From the NCBI RefSeq assembly GCF_020740795.1, contig NC_067285.1, positions 21,968,241 through 22,032,240 on the forward strand: a stretch of 64,000 bases of DNA, read 5' to 3'. The DNA comes from Apus apus (Eukaryota > Chordata > Aves > Apodiformes > Apodidae). The notes beneath the pieces are model-generated. The model had not been told where the DNA came from, did not search any database, and was given only the letters and a program-made list of their open reading frames with translations. Each line of letters starts with the position of its first letter. Position 1 is the first letter of the stretch. This document shows positions 19,231 to 33,971 of this stretch, one piece after another. A program made the position numbers and the translations under genes.

Positions 19231-22200
19231 AGGAGAAGATGATCTCCCTGACATATGAATAGAACTCAACGTTTCTTAAAGAAGCAAATGCTACTTTTTC
19301 AGATCAAAACTGCACACTTGCTCAATCTCATTCTCAGTTATCAAGCAAACATGACATCAATCAGGATGCCAGAAATATTCCCCATTTCTCACAAATCACC
19401 TACCCATTTAAAACTGGTCTTGTAATGTTGAAATAGGTTTGTTACATACTCTTACTAGACATTGGAAGAGAACCACAGTCAAAAATTGCCCACTTTCTAG
19501 GTTGCTGTTGATCTCCATTACAACCAGTTATATTCTCAAAGGATGCCAAATCACTTATTCCTTTTATACTAATTTCTGCCACAAGTACACAATGTTTTGA
19601 AAGCAAATTACATTAAGTTGTGGCAATCAGCACTGAAGCAGAAGAACGGAGGTATGTAGTTTTCATAGCCCCCTATAATTTTCTAAATTACTACTAGAAT
19701 TTAGATCTTTTGCAGATAGTAATTCAGATGCCAAGGATAAGTTAGTTTGTTTTTTTTTTTCTTAAAGGATAAATTCTGACTGAAAATTAAGACAATTTAG
19801 CATAAGATAAATTTTCCTAAAGCACTCACTTACAAATGAAATGAAAGGTAAGAGGCAAGTAGTTTTCTCAACAAGATACATTTTACCTATTAACATATGC
19901 CATATAAACTCAAGATGACATTAGACAAGAAAAATAGCTTTAATGCAAAAGACAGGGATTAAACAGCCATCATTTCCAGGCCCTGCTGGAGAAGCAAGTT
20001 TGATGAAGAAGCTCCTGTTGTTACAGCCCAGACTGCACTTTGCACAGCAGCATTCCAGCATCAGTGAACAAGTCATTAAAGCCACAGCAATTGGGGATAT
20101 TTAACATGAATCCCTGGGGCACTGAATAGGGCCCAGGGAACTGCATCTTTAGTATATGTATGGAAACAGAATTCTGCATCTTAGGGCACCTCTCCCTTTC
20201 TATGTGATTTTTCAGAAATCATGGAGACGCTCAGCAACACCAGCCAGCTCTCTCATCATGTGGATACACCCCATCAGTGCCCAAGGATTTGTGCATTTTC
20301 AGTTTATCCAAGCAATCTCTATTCAGCAAATTTTAAGTGTAGAGAGGAATCTAGATTCTATGGATTTTTCTTTTCCTGAAGCTCCGCAGAGATAGGGTAC
20401 AAGATGAGCATGACTTGGCAAAAATTTTACTAGGAACTCTGAATGGCTGGGAGCTGAAAAAAGTTCGGACGATATTTCTAAAGCAGGAATAGACCAGCAC
20501 AAACTTTAACTGCTAGTTATAGTACTTTATTTCAGTATTCACAAGTCAAACTGTTTTAGTTTTAGCTATGGAAGAAAATGTTTTTAGGGTTGGAAATCAA
20601 TTCTCCAGCTGTGAAGATAACCAATACAGGATGGTGCTGAATATTCACAGTGCACAAGGCCAGTACACTAAAAATAAAAAGCATCTTTGTTGAAGATTTT
20701 ACATAGGCAAGAGAAACAATTGTGTTCACAACTTAAAAAGAAGCCAAGTGATTTTTTTTTGGTCATACTTTTTGATGCAAATTATTCCCACTGTTACAAC
20801 AATGTATAGACCTATGTCTAAACCAACTATTTACTGCCCTACAGGACACTTTTGGATTAGGTCCATAAGCAACGTAACTACGCCAGTTAAAAAAATCACA
20901 TCAAAAACACTTGGATATTGTAATTTAGAACTGACTCCAAGACTTGAGTCCAGGACTTAATCAGGGCTGCCCTGGAACCTCAGTGGTGACATGAGAATTA
21001 TGGGGGGGGCTAGTGCTTTTGTATATGTCTGCAGATACTTCATTATTTATCTTTTCATCACTATTATTTCATTAAAGCTGTGCAGTTTAGTTTCCAACCT
21101 GTAGGACTTTATCCCTTCCTTATAGAGGGAGTAAGGGGGACTAAGAGAGCAATCTGTCATTCACTTAATTGCCAGCCCAGCTGGCAACAGCACAGCAATT
21201 AAATCAAATGCATTTATGTTCCTCAGATGGGGCTGTTGTATCAAGTGTACAAAATAGCTTTAAAATTAACTTCCCATTTCACTTAGTATTCTCTGGATGC
21301 AAAAATATGAGGCTTGAACCTACAGTGCTCTTATTTTCCTTCACCTCAGCATCTCTCTCAATTATAAGACTTGATTTAAAACAAGCAGCCTAGTCAACAA
21401 GAATCCTGTACGGCAGAGTAAACTAAATATTTTTGTGAGTTTCTAGCACAACAGGAAGTACTAATGATATTTAGCAGTGTGTCTAGTTAGAAATAATACC
21501 ATTTGTCCTAAAGTGGGATAACAAAAACTGTGAGAACTTGTAAAAATAATTGGTGCTTTGCTTAAAGCTCAGAATCAAGTCATTTAGGCTTGAGTTTACA
21601 AAAAAATTTGTAGTCCTTATGGTTGCAGAGCAAAATGTAGAATCAAGAATCAGGTGTTTCCTTGGAAAAAAGAAGAAATAAAAAAACCCAGATTCATTAA
21701 GAAAACACCATGATTTTACAGGATGATGGGGAAGAGGAGAGAGGATACAGAAGTCTCAAAAAAACTAGCATACTTGAACTTGGTATAACTATATTTGTGA
21801 TGGTAATCTATTTTAAAGACCATTGTCACCCCAAGGACTTATTGCCCATCCCTTCCTTGTACTGCATCTGTTGTTTTGCTTTCATTTGTCCTTGAGCAGC
21901 AGGCCAGTTTTTGGTCCATAACTGGGTATAATCAGCAGAAGGCCTTTCCTGACTTAAAAGGCATTTTGTTTAGACTTGTGTGGGAGAGAAGAACCACCAT
22001 TTCCCACAACCATCAACGTGGAAGCCTAAGCTAACAGGGGACGACTAAGTTGTTAAAGTATTCCTGAGCGGTTATAGTGGTTACATGTAACTGAATGGTT
22101 ATAGCTCCCAGCAGCCAACTAAATGGCCCAGACTTAGCAGGGCATCTTGGTGCTGCATTGCACAGTGCTGGGTAAGCATTGACTAACTACCAGTATACAG

Positions 22201-22598
22201 GCAAGAAATACACTTGGACAAATCATCCTCTTAAAACCACCTCACTTGCTCAGAAGAGTGACTTGAAGGGAGATGATGCAGGATTAAGAAGAGTTTGGTG
22301 GTTTTGGGCGTACATTCAAAGTGTTCTGAAAATGTAGAGAACGTGAAATATAACCCTGAAATGAAACAGAAGGAGCCAGTCAACTAAGCCTAAAAAGCAC
22401 AGCCATTAAGGATTTTCTAATGTCTTCATTAGGAAAACTGTTGAGTGCCAAATCAATGAAGATTTAAACTTTGGATCACTGATTTCTAAGAAAGATTGCA
22501 GCAAAAATTCTGCTCATTTATTAAAAAAGATTGACTCAAAAGTAGGAAAAAAGTACTGTCTGTTTTACAACAAGATGCCACTTTTTGTATAATCAATA
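19231..22598. other. Intergenic AT-rich DNA
   Basis: No gene is seen. The only local structure noted is a perfect short inverted repeat, TTGCCAGCCCAGCTGGCAA at 21169-21187. Confidence 0.5.
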
Positions 22599-22693
22599 TA
22601 GAATCATACAATTATTTGGGTTGGAAAGGACTTGTAAAGTTCACCTACTCCCACACCCCTGCTATAAGCAGGGACATTTTCAACTACATCAGG
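22599..22693 (-). mobile_element. CR1 LINE 3' fragment, antisense
   Basis: AGAATCATACAATTATTTGG, then GGGTTGGAAAGGACTT and CCCCTGCTATAAGCAGGGAC, match the inverted CR1 3' end. About 95 bp survive. Confidence 0.82.
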
Positions 22694-25600
22694 TCATAGA
22701 GGATCTCTCAAATCTGAAATGAAGGAGAAGCATGGATATTAGATAAGACTGTATGTCATAGCATGACAGTAACGTACATGAGGGGTCTTTTCTTTTTCAT
22801 GGTCCTGCTGAAGAACACTGGACATAACTAGCATCCAAAAAAGCCCAGAACTGAGAACCTCAATGAATTCTGCAGAACCACCATCTGTCCTTATCTTCAA
22901 CCTAGAAGACTGTTCTTAGTTAAGGTAAAACAGATGAGGTACCCAGCACAACTAAAATTACTGGCACTACGTGAGAAAGCCCCAGATGTTTTTTACAGCT
23001 CTCAGGTAAAATCTTTGCTTTATCCTAGCACAATCATTGTGCCAATATCTGAGATACATCCATGAAGAGCTGACTATTTTTGCAGCGACAACAGTTCCAA
23101 TATTTACTCAAGGAAGAGGAGTGGCAGACAGTTACAAATGAGTCATGGGTAAATTATGCAAGAATATTCTGTAGCAAACCCTGACCCAGTCCCTTGGGGT
23201 TCCTGAAGATCCGTACGAGACACATGACATCAATGCCATGGACTTAAAGGAAAGTTGTTACAAAAACAGAGATGAAATATTGATTTTAAGGATATTTTAT
23301 GTTGTTTTGCCTCATCTCCACCTATACTTGTAAATTTTTAATTACATTTGCAAATGTTTGTAGTCTAGGAAGTCAGAGGGCACACCTGGAAGCTCAAATT
23401 AGACTCCATGGTACCATTAGCTTATAAATAGTTTCTTATTCATAAGTCAGTGTTATGCTTTTCTTCCCCTAAATTAGACATTGCAACACATGCATACTCA
23501 AAGTAAGACATAATAGCTGCTGAACCACTGAGCTAAGCAAATAACTTGTGTCTATGTGGTGTGACTCATTCCTTAAATAAGAAAACTATCATAATTTTGA
23601 GTAGTAACAGACCAGCATTCTTACATATTAAAGTACATGCATTTTCTCTCCTCCAGCACCACTGTTTAGCTATTGCTTAAAGATCCAGGCTCCAGACAGC
23701 ATAGGCAAAAAAAAAAATCAGAAAGTCTAAAACAAATACATGTGGGTAAACAGTGAGTAGATTTTCCTGGGAGTCCCCATTTATACTGACAAAATTTTCA
23801 AAATCAAAGTAAGCAAAGGTAAAGTCAGACAAAAAACTGTCAATTATTATTCTTGTTTAGAAATAGTGTCTCATGAACCTCCTTTCATACTGTATCCTTC
23901 AATAGATGAACACATGCTGTTCTAATTGACTGGTAAGCCCCAGATGCAATAGGCTGAGCAGTGTACCTCATTTGCATAAACTCACATCCACCCACTACCA
24001 ACCTTAACCACAGCAATCAACTTGCCACAGTTCAGCTGTCATTTCCTTACAAGTTTGTCTCATCAATATTAGATCCACATAATAAAAGCATATGTGGACA
24101 CTATTAGAACCAACACACACAGTTTTGACTAATTGATAATTTTATGAAGGCAAAGTTAATCAGAAACTAAAAGAGTTTCCCCTTTCAGACTTCCTCACTT
24201 GTTCTTTAGTCAGTGAAGGTTTAGATGTGAGATAAGGTGGTAGGGCTGCTGCTGCCAGGCAGCATGTACAGAGGGCAGCAACAAAAAGAACTTAAACTGA
24301 TGCCTAGAAAGCTCCAGCTCAGCATAGTCATTGTAAAGTTCACTAAATGAGTTAGCATTGCTCGTAGGTCATCCAGAATTAGTATTACACTGATGAGTGG
24401 CTGAAGAACACAATGGCCCATTACCAGACAAAATATAAAAGCAGAGCTGAATACTAGAGATCTGACTTTGCTAGAACCAGAAGTGAAGCATTATGTACTA
24501 CAGGTGCTAATATGCACCAGTACTCTGAGAACATCCAACAATTAAACAGCTATAGAAACTCCTCTTTTGCCAGAACTAACACATCACATAGCAAGTAATC
24601 TTTAGTCATTGGTGAACAAGAAAAATAATGAGAAAAAAGCCCACAAACTACAGCTGTTTCACTGTTAGTTGTTTTTTGTTAGTCATCTTGCCCCTCCTTA
24701 TCTACCTAATTTGACATCTGTGCACCGGTGCATCTCTCATATGCATGTGCCACACATGCTAGGATGCTGTCTCTGATGCTTGGCTTCCTGTATGAAATGG
24801 AAACCAACATTATACAAGCACCAAGTGTCTACTGAGGCAATGAGCACATCATAACTTAATTCTGAGGATCTGGAAGACAATGTGACTTATTAGAGATACT
24901 GTGCCATCTTACAAGTATCTCCTAATTCAAGTAAATATATATTTCCTGAAGCTGAACTATGAATACTATTTAAACATTTTTCAGCTTACAATGTCCAAGT
25001 GCACTCACATTTCTTTCCCCGGAATCACTCTCCCTATTGGTAATTGCATCTTTCTCCAGATGACTAGGAAATTACAGCTTAGTGGGTGCAGAAGCAGATT
25101 AGTATACAGAGTGCTCTGGCAGAAGAGACACAAAATAGTGATGGATTCACTTTATAATTGGCTAGCACTTGCTACCAACCATGTAAATCCTCCACTGTGA
25201 CATGCTGGTTAGTATGCACTGTAATTTTTCAGCCAGCTGTTCCAGGCTGGAATTCTGTGCTTGAAATCCATGCTCTAAAATTGCTCTATTTAAACGCTGT
25301 TCCTTCTTGCTAGACCATAGTTTGAGAGTTTAAAGTGCAGAAAGCTCTTAAATAACCAAGAACAAAAAATGTAATTCAGAAAAACTTGTATTTAAAAATA
25401 CAGTCCTAAAGAGCAAGATATAGTCAGAAGAATTGCTAAAACTGCTGGATAACATACAAGCATGTATGCTACACTCGATTTGTGGAGACTCCTGCAACAG
25501 AATCTTAATCAAGTGTCACTGACACCACTGCACCATTACCAGTACAATTAAAGGCATTAGATTAGGGAAAGCTACAATCTATTGCAAATAAGTGCAAAAG

Positions 25601-28183
25601 AATTAAGTCAGCTCCACAGCACAGCACTGCAGTAAACCTACCCAGTTTCAGTAGTGCTTGTTAAATAGGATTCTGAAAATCACTTGGAACAGAAAAAAAA
25701 AATAGGCTAGTTTCTATCCTGCTTATTCTCTTTTTCTTTCAGTTTAATTGGTTGTGAGATAGAAACAAGCAGCAACACTGTGGCCTGCAACAGTAACTAA
25801 TGCAAGAGTTGCACTTCTGATGCCAGTAATTTTGAAGTAAAATAAGAATAGCATTGTACAAGACAGTAGTCTTGTTTAAAGAGTATTTCATAATTTTCAC
25901 CTTTTTGATTTGTTTTATGGCAGTGCTCCAGGTTGCATGTTTCTCTATACAATTTTAATTTTCTAATGCTTTGGCACTAATCATGTTGAGATTGTGTCCT
26001 CACTGACTTCGGGTCAGATACTGAGATACTACGCAACAAAAACATAAATGAAACAGGTTTAGAAAAGGATAAGATCAGAGTTATAAAAAACGGAATAAAG
26101 AAAGTGACAGAATTTTAAAAATTTAAATTCTGTTACAGTTCAGTCATTAGAAACCACCACACATAGAAGAGGCAGAAGTGAGAAAGACGAATGCACCAAA
26201 ATCTTGCTTGTGACTAGTTCAGACTTGATACACTTGTCTAAAACTTCTCTCTTGCTCTGACATAACATGTAGGCTCTTAAATTGCAAATTTATAAGCTTA
26301 AATATGTATTTCAAAACCATCCATCCCTGTAGCAATTGGATGGTTTTTGAGAAATATGCTGGTGACCCAAAATTATCCCTCTGGCCTCTGCTTTCCTGGT
26401 CCGTTCAAAACTATCACAGCCAAAACCAGAGAACATCCAGGGCCTAAAACAGCAAACAGTCTGTTGTTAGGAAGGAAAAAAGATACAACTGAACAGATCA
26501 TACATATTTCCACACAGCCAAGACTTTGCTGTCTGCTGAATACTGTCTTTAGGGCACAGAAAAACTAATTGAAGACAAAACATTTTAAATAAGAATTAAA
26601 AAAAAAATTTCAAAGCTAGTGAAAATGAAATGGCTGACACTTGATTCTGTAATATTTAAAACACTGAAATGTTTTAGCTCTAAGCTATAGGAAAACAGAA
26701 GACTGACATTCCTGGAAGGGCCATAAAACTGCTGAAATATATATGATAGTATAATTGAAACATTACCACAGCTTTTGGAAAAAAATTCCTCCATCCTGGA
26801 AAAGCATTTTCTTCATTAGAAAAGTCCGAAATAACATTTCAGTATAGCATTTGCCAAAGGAGCCACTACTTCCCTGCCACCCCTCCCTTGGCTACATTCT
26901 GTTTTCCAAGAATTATGAAGATGAAAAAAAAAAAAGGAACCTTAACAACAAAAAACATGTTTGTGGTTGGTTACTCTAAAATATTATTAAGTTCATATGC
27001 AATAATTCAGAATGGCTGCATGCCTAATGGTTCACAAAACATTAAGACTTCCCAGTTGTATCAACAGTTTCTAGATAGGACTACACCAGAGTCCTGTGTT
27101 TCTTGACTCTGCAGCTGCATCACGGTAAAGCATCTCATCCAATGCCCACAAAATGATGTGTTCACAGGTCTGCATTAGTTGGAGTTTGGAATAAAGTAAG
27201 TAAGAGATGACAAACAATAGCACATTTAAGTGACTTTGTCAGGACAGCAAACTAAGCTTGTACATCTTTTGCAATCTGAGCCTGAGACTGCTGCTTTGGA
27301 TACCAGGAGCGAGGATGCACAGTGATGCACACTGTAGCTCATGTAGAGACATAGCTGGTTTCCTCAGACATCAGGCTTATATTTGAGGCACTGAAAAATT
27401 TGCCATATCCTTTCCTTTGAGCAACTTGCCTACAAAGGGTACCTCAAACTTTCACTTCTCTCCATGCCTTGTACTAAACAGTATCCTGTCTTTGTACACA
27501 GGGTAAGTATTGCACTTGCTCTGACACAATGCTAGTTTAAAGGAAACAGAAAGCACTGACATCGAGAGGGTGCCTCTACTCAGCTCAAACCTTCTGCCAC
27601 TTGATTTTAAGTCACCAACCTTTCTATTTATGTACAAACTGCATGATCCAATAGCATAATATTGTCACAGTTCCATGCTTTTTGGATCTCTGAATGCTTC
27701 ACATCTGTAGTCTGTCTGTCACACTGACCAACCCATTTCATCATGTAGCTTAGGATGACCTGATGTAAATACATATATCTGGGGACAGTTACAGCTGCAT
27801 TACATGCCCACATTGGAATTTGCCCTCTTCTGACTACATAGATCCTGACCTTGAAAGGAGTATTGTATTTTAGTTGAATTATATATTTTATAGGCTTTTC
27901 ATCACAAACAGTGATGTTTGTTAGGTGCTTCTGATATACAAAATGCAACATGAACTACTGCATTAGAATTAAATGCAAACTACTAGTTAAAACCAATGCA
28001 AACCAAACTCTGAAAAGTATTATTGGCACTCAGCAACCTTGTGGAAGTTTAAATGAGCAATATTATTTATATAACAATTGCAGAGGCACTAAACACACTG
28101 TGCCAGTGCAAGGAGAGATGTATACCATTTTATCCCACAGTCAGTCACAACAAGTGGAAAAAAAAAAAACAGTCCTCCCTGTT
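22694..28183. other. Intergenic AT-rich DNA, nothing recognised
   Basis: No supportable gene, RNA or repeat was seen beyond short A-runs. Confidence 0.5.
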
Positions 28184-28426
28184 TAGAATCATATAATTTA
28201 GATTGGAAGAGATCTTAAAAATCACCTAGTTCCAGCCCCCTTGCATGGACAAGGACATAGCCCACTAGACCAGGTTGCTCCAAGTCCTGTCCAACCTGGA
28301 CTTGAACACTTCCAGGGATGAGGCATTCACAGTTTCCTTGAGCAATCTGTACCAGAAATAAAAGCATCCTGCAAGTATTACCAGAGAAGGCTCTTCTGGT
28401 CCTGTGCTGCAAAAAGTTATTCCTAC
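28184..28426 (-). mobile_element. CR1 LINE 3' fragment, antisense
   Basis: AGAATCATATAATTTAGATT leads into GATTGGAAGAGATCTTAAAA, AGACCAGGTTGCTCCAAGTC, CTTGAACACTTCCAGGGATG and CACAGTTTCCTTGAGCAA, all signature CR1 3' segments in antisense. About 240 bp remain, 5'-truncated and diverged. Confidence 0.9.
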
Positions 28427-31400
28427 AGCACTAAAGAGTAGATTAATTTTCCTATGCTGTTACAGTAGGCACCTAAAAACCCCCAACAGGTGCACCCTGC
28501 ACACCTTTACTCTGTTACCAATAATTAACATTCTACTTTTGTCCTTTTCTGTGTCATGATTAAAGTATTTCTGCTTGGGAATTCCTCAAAGCAGCCTGCA
28601 TTCATAAGACTTGCAAAGTCATCCACTTGTATGACATGCCAAAATGACTGTATGTGTAGCTGTTGTACTAATTTTACAGACCTTGTGACAGTGAGCCTGC
28701 ACAGGGTTCCTAGAAGAGCAAACCTGCATCAGAGCTGTTACGCATATGCAGTAATATCCAGTTCAGAAACTTAATATGTTGTCCAGTATATTTGCACTTT
28801 GCTTATTCAGAAAAAGTTAAGGACAGGATCATTGTTCTGTTTAATTGCTTATTATTATAATCCAGAATTACTATTTGTATTTATATATTTCATCCATACT
28901 CCAAGCATTCCAACCTAGCCAGATGCATTGCATAAAGGGGATATTCTCAAAGCTGGAAATTGACACATGGGCCTGCTTGGTTACATTAATTACAAAGCAG
29001 CTGAACAAAACACAAATGAACAGAAACTAGAGGAAAGTGTAAATAAAAAACCAAGAGAAATATTGAGGAACTGTCTTCCAAGACACTGAGACAGTGTTGA
29101 TGCTGGAATCCTAAGACTCAGCAGTTCTTGAATTTGGAGCTCCAAGCTAAAGCAGAAAGTACTTTTATCTCTCAGTTCAAAAAAAATATAGATTTAAATG
29201 AAAAATAATTCTGTTTTCCTCTGTCTACTGTCAGGCTTCCCACTGTGCAAGTTGTTCAAGGATTTGGGATAACCTAGCTGTATTAGCAATGACTCATCTA
29301 AACAACATAAAAATCATAAATAGCAACAATTATGGCTGATATCATTTGGTGCCAGTGCCAGAAAGAGGCTGCCTGCCAAGGGGAACATTCCTCTCAAGTT
29401 AGTCCTACAACATGCTGGCAGCCAGCAGCTCCTGGAACAAATCTGATCTTCTGCTCAGTCAGGCAGTCCCACGGTGCCACCAAGGCAGGGCTACACAGGG
29501 GTGCTTCAGGGAGCCCCCATAGAGCACAAAAACAGGGACATTCCCCTCTTCCTCAACACAAGGGAGGCTTTGAAATAAGTGGAAACCTTTCACTGAAGTT
29601 TCTGCTGTAAGGGACAAAAAAAACCCTGAAAAACAATAACACATTAGAGAGGTCAGGCTCTGGTCCTCAGACATTTGTTTGCATCTGTTAGCATGCCTTA
29701 AATGGAACTACTCTTAAAACTAAAAATTTGTTTCACAGTGAGGAACATAGCAAGATTTTTAGCATCAATATAACAATAGAGTTGAAAGCTAGCACAGATG
29801 ATTGTTTCAGAATGTAAAACATGGTAGCTTTTGGACTTGTAAGCATTGGATTTTGTTTACTGTAGTAGGGGGGGCTGTTGTAAGAGAAAGGATTTAAAAA
29901 TACGGCCAATCCATGATTGGTGCAGTTCTTCCTGGAGTCTCCAAGAGGAGTGATTGCTTTACATCCTTGACTTCCACCAGAGAAAAATGCAAGCCTACCC
30001 TCCTGTTGAAGGCTAACCTTCCTCTTAATTTTTTAGCATAGCATTTCCTGATATCTTTGTAATCTGTTAAAAGGCTGGAATATGCTCACCTAGTAATTTC
30101 ATACCCGATCAGGATACTTGACTCTACTATTATGCAACATTACCACAAGAGCACAGCACTTAAGTGTCTGTTAAAACACTTTTTGAAGTTCAGAAAAAAC
30201 TAAGTACCTTCTCTCTCCTACTGCTTGTTGTAACTACAAACACTTCTATTTCACACTAAGCAAGCACAGACTTCCCAATGCTGACAAGTTGAGACAATTT
30301 CAGATTGAGTCTGCACAGCTTCATCTTACAGGATTATTGATTACGTTTGACTCTCCCTGACCTCAGGACTATTTTAAGAACAACTTCTGTCAGTGGCTAA
30401 TTTGTAAAGTTGTAGTTCGCTCAGTAAAAGATGGCACTTATGCTGAGAATGGAAATCGATGTTCGTGATGTGTTTAATTTTAGAAAACAAATAAAAACCC
30501 CTTTTATGTCACCATCTACTATAAAATTAACCCAAGTTGATAATAATCGCAATTCAAGTAATAAACTTACGAAGATTGACAATGTTTTGTCAGAGGATAC
30601 CAAGCATCACTGAAACTGTAAAATCTACCAAATTTAATAATCATTGGGTTATTGATTTCATACTTAGACTTACTTAGCTGTCAAAGGTCTTGGTTTCAAA
30701 CTGACACTAAATAAAAACTTAAAATAGGAAAATAACTATGAACATGGAAGTAACATGTAAAATGGTTAGACACTGAAGAGCTTGAAAGAGTTCAGTTAGG
30801 AGAACATGCATTACTCTCCAGTGTGATAGCACAACAGTGATGCCTCCAAATGCCCAGTTTTGAAAAGAAGGCTATATAGAGTCAAAGTGGGCTCAAAGTA
30901 TGAAAACTCAACATACAGAACTTCTTTCTGACTCAAAGCCTATTACAAAAAGCATTGACTACTCTGAACTCAGGCATGTTATTCCATTTTGTTGCTATTG
31001 TTCTGTAATCCAACTTCTAGTTATGTTACCTTGAAAATCATTACATGATTTGCTGACTCCTTTCTTGAAAGAAGATGTAGTAACTTTTTATTTACTTAAA
31101 GATTATTTTTTTCAGGCGAGGCATCACATAACCTGACTGCATGCTTCCTATATACTTCCCAATAAAACGCTACTTGAACATATGCAAGCAATATATTTCA
31201 GTTAATTAAGCACATCTATACCTCAATAAAGATAATGTAGTGTGCTGGCTAACGTTGCAAACATTTGTTCAAAACAGGATTTGTTTGCAATTATCAGTAT
31301 AATCTTAAATATGGGAAGAGCCTTGAAATGTGCTTTTAAGTTGTGAAAACAGAACACTGGAAGCATCTTGAGAGAGTTGTAACCTTTTTCAGCCTAAAAA

Positions 31401-32160
31401 GGATATAAAAGGACTGAATAGCTCAAAGGATTAGCAATGAAAGACAGACACTTTCACATATAAACTTGACTGAGTTCATCAAATGCAACAGCAACCTAAG
31501 TCATGAAACGAAAAGAAGCTTTGGTGGTTCACTGGAAGCAAGTCTATGGCTCTCAACCCAGTTTCTAGAGAAAAGACACTCAAAAACAAGCTTCTATTTG
31601 GCATTCCTACTACATGTTTCAGAAAATACCAAGAAAAAAACTATACTGAGCACTTAGGTTAAAAGAGATATGTTAGTAGCCTAGCTAGAAGAGCATGTGG
31701 GGAGCACAACCTCCTTTTTTTCAGTTGTGGGTATGCAATGCAAGCCATGAATAAAAGCAGAGTTTTACAGTATTATTAATGCAGAATTTCCAAAAATATG
31801 GAATATATTCAGTACATGGGAAGGAGAACTCAGGTGATTCACTACTGAACTCCTCACCGCTAAATTTCAACTGTTTAAAATATAATGCAACTAATAATTT
31901 TGTATTTTTGTTGACTTTTTGGTACAGTCATTCTCCACCGAAGTAGACTCAGATTAAACAGGACTAGTCAAGAACACTGTAGGACTGTGTAATGTTTTTT
32001 AACACACTGCTATCCTACTCTTACACAAGGAATGCTGGTGGGTCTCAAGTGCTGGATCAGACTGTGTCAAAGGCAGTGAGCCACAACCAAAGACACCAAG
32101 TGTTGGGGAGAGCATGCAGGTACCAGCCCATCCACTTGGGCTGAGACAGCAGGTATTAGA
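28427..32160. other. Intergenic AT-rich DNA, nothing recognised
   Basis: No gene or clear repeat was found. Short overlapping open frames on opposite strands near 30421-30613 have no coding support. Confidence 0.5.
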
Positions 32161-32264
32161 CAAGGTACCAGATCTAATTCTTGCTCATAAGAGCAATGAG
32201 GAGACAAGGTAATAGAATCCAGTTAGCAGCTCAACATTATGCATTAAATAAAATTAACTTTAAC

Positions 32265-33008
32265 GGACCAGCCAGGCATCAGGAAAATCTCTATAATGGC
32301 CAACGTGATCTGGAGTTCCAGGATCACTTGCAGAAGCCCGCTTCTCATCAGCTGTTCACACCAATCCAACTGCACCACACAAGCAAAGCCAGATACAGCC
32401 TCTACGCTACACGTCATCTGCACCTGTACAACTAAGAACTTAAAAACTACGTTCAAACAAAACAGATTTTATTCTTTCCCACTGAACTGCTCCCCTACTG
32501 TCTATACACCATCTCACAGACAATCCTCCACAAAATAATCAACACCTCCTGCAGCAACACTCCAACATGAACAAATGTCTACCTGAAAACTTGCACAATA
32601 ATGATTCAACATAAACAGGCTCTAGCACAAAAAGCTCCACTTCCTCCCTAAGAGTCCAGTCTCTGCTAGCTGCTGACAAACACACACTACCCTCACCAAA
32701 GCCAAACACTACAATTACTAGTGTTAAATTAAGTTCAGGTGTGCAGAACCTTGTTGCAGGAGTGAGCTAATGCAGAACTGGGCTTGGAAGCTGTCAAGCG
32801 TACACCCCAGGGTCCAGGTGGCATTTTATTGGGGAATCTGTGTTCTCCCTGGGAGAAAGGTATCAGCAAAGCCTGTTTAAAGACAAGATCGGAAGACCTC
32901 TCCAGGTGTCTGGAGCTGAGAACAGTAAACAATAACCTGCGTTATGTTGCAGAACGGATCTTAGCATTTACATACTTTTCCAGAGGAGTGGGTGCTGCAG
33001 GGGAGAAG
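32265..33008. repeat. Direct repeat copy A (~745 bp)
   Basis: This aligns end to end with 36160-36908 in the same orientation at roughly three-quarters identity. Shared landmarks include CACACCAATCC, CTGCTCCCCTACT, ACTCCAACAT, GCTGACAAACACACACT and TTTTATTGGGGAAT. I do not recognise the family. A minus-strand AATAAA at 32825-32830 is shared with the partner copy. Short open frames are preserved in both copies, but substitutions are not clearly concentrated at third codon positions. Confidence 0.75.
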
Positions 33009-33220
33009 ATGACAGGAAAAGTTTGTGTATGTGAAAGAGAGATTTATGACAAAATTAACAACCTCAACATACCAGGACCAAGCACAGAAAACAAAAACTT
33101 CCAGATATTGAGGAGGCCTGAGAAGCTTTATGCTAGTCTATGACACTAGAACAACCTGGGCAGGAAGAGATGGACAAAGTACCACGCTTTATCGGGTGCT
33201 TTCTTCACTCTTCACATGAC

Positions 33221-33399
33221 GGGGCTCCACAGAACACGTGTCCACCTCCCCCCCACCCGGCTTTGGTAACAGCTTGTTTCCCCTTCTTGAATACCTTCAT
33301 CGCAGAGGCACATCCATTGTTGCTGATGGGCTCGGCCTTACCCACAGGTGAGGCTGGAGGTTTTGGAGCCGGGAGAGCTCTCAGCAGCTTCTCACCAGA
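33221..33399. repeat. 179-bp near-identical block, copy 1
   Basis: This matches 33972-34150 without gaps at 177 of 179 positions. Sequence on both sides of the pair is only about three-quarters identical. Both differences are G to A at CpG sites in the partner. Confidence 0.85.
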
Positions 33400-33702
33400 C
33401 CCTCCCTCCCTGCCAAAACAGCAACACACCAGCCCTGCACATCCCACCCCACGCCTCTGCGAATCGTGTATTCAAGAACGACTCTTACAACCCACAGTCA
33501 TCACAACTTTTGCACAAGTTACACTGACAAAGGAATCCGCGCACGCCAAAAAAGCCCCAGCACAACAATAAATAAAGGCAGGTATTTTACATACAATGCA
33601 GCCTTGTCCCTTCACCACAACCACAGCAGCCCCAAACCCCCATAGTCACAGTTCAGTCCACCTTGCGGCCGTTGCCTCTCCCGGTTATCGGCCTTGTCCT
33701 GG

Positions 33703-33720
33703 GGCCCACGCTCGGCGCCA
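33703..33720 (-). other. Retroviral primer-binding site, copy 2
   Basis: The minus strand reads TGGCGCCGAGCGTGGGCC, matching 15 of 18 positions of the lysine-tRNA PBS. The sequence on its 5' side should be the end of an LTR. Confidence 0.55.
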
Positions 33721-33971
33721 AAACGTGGCAGGGCTTAAGGCCCTGCCAGCACACCAACCCAACGCATTCACTCAGAGGCCCACCTCCAACTTGGTCTTTC
33801 TTCAGCCTTCACTCACAACGTCCGCCGTCCTCGACTTCGTCCTCTTCTCACTCGCAGCTCTCCTCCGCCAGCCATTTCCGTCTTTGCTCCGAGACCCGAT
33901 GCTCTCCTTCTTGATAACTTTCTTTCAACATCGGTCCCATAATCCTGCGCTTTCTTCAGTCTTCACGTGAT

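Noticed and set aside
18986-19231. Open frames on both strands of the 19 kb CpG patch
   Set aside because: Compositional artefacts without splice donors or similarity.
33140-33571. 143-residue + strand frame and 80-residue minus-strand frame in the ERV leader
   Set aside because: They fall in retroviral leader sequence, read through the PBS-side repeat, and match no gag, pol or env feature I can see.
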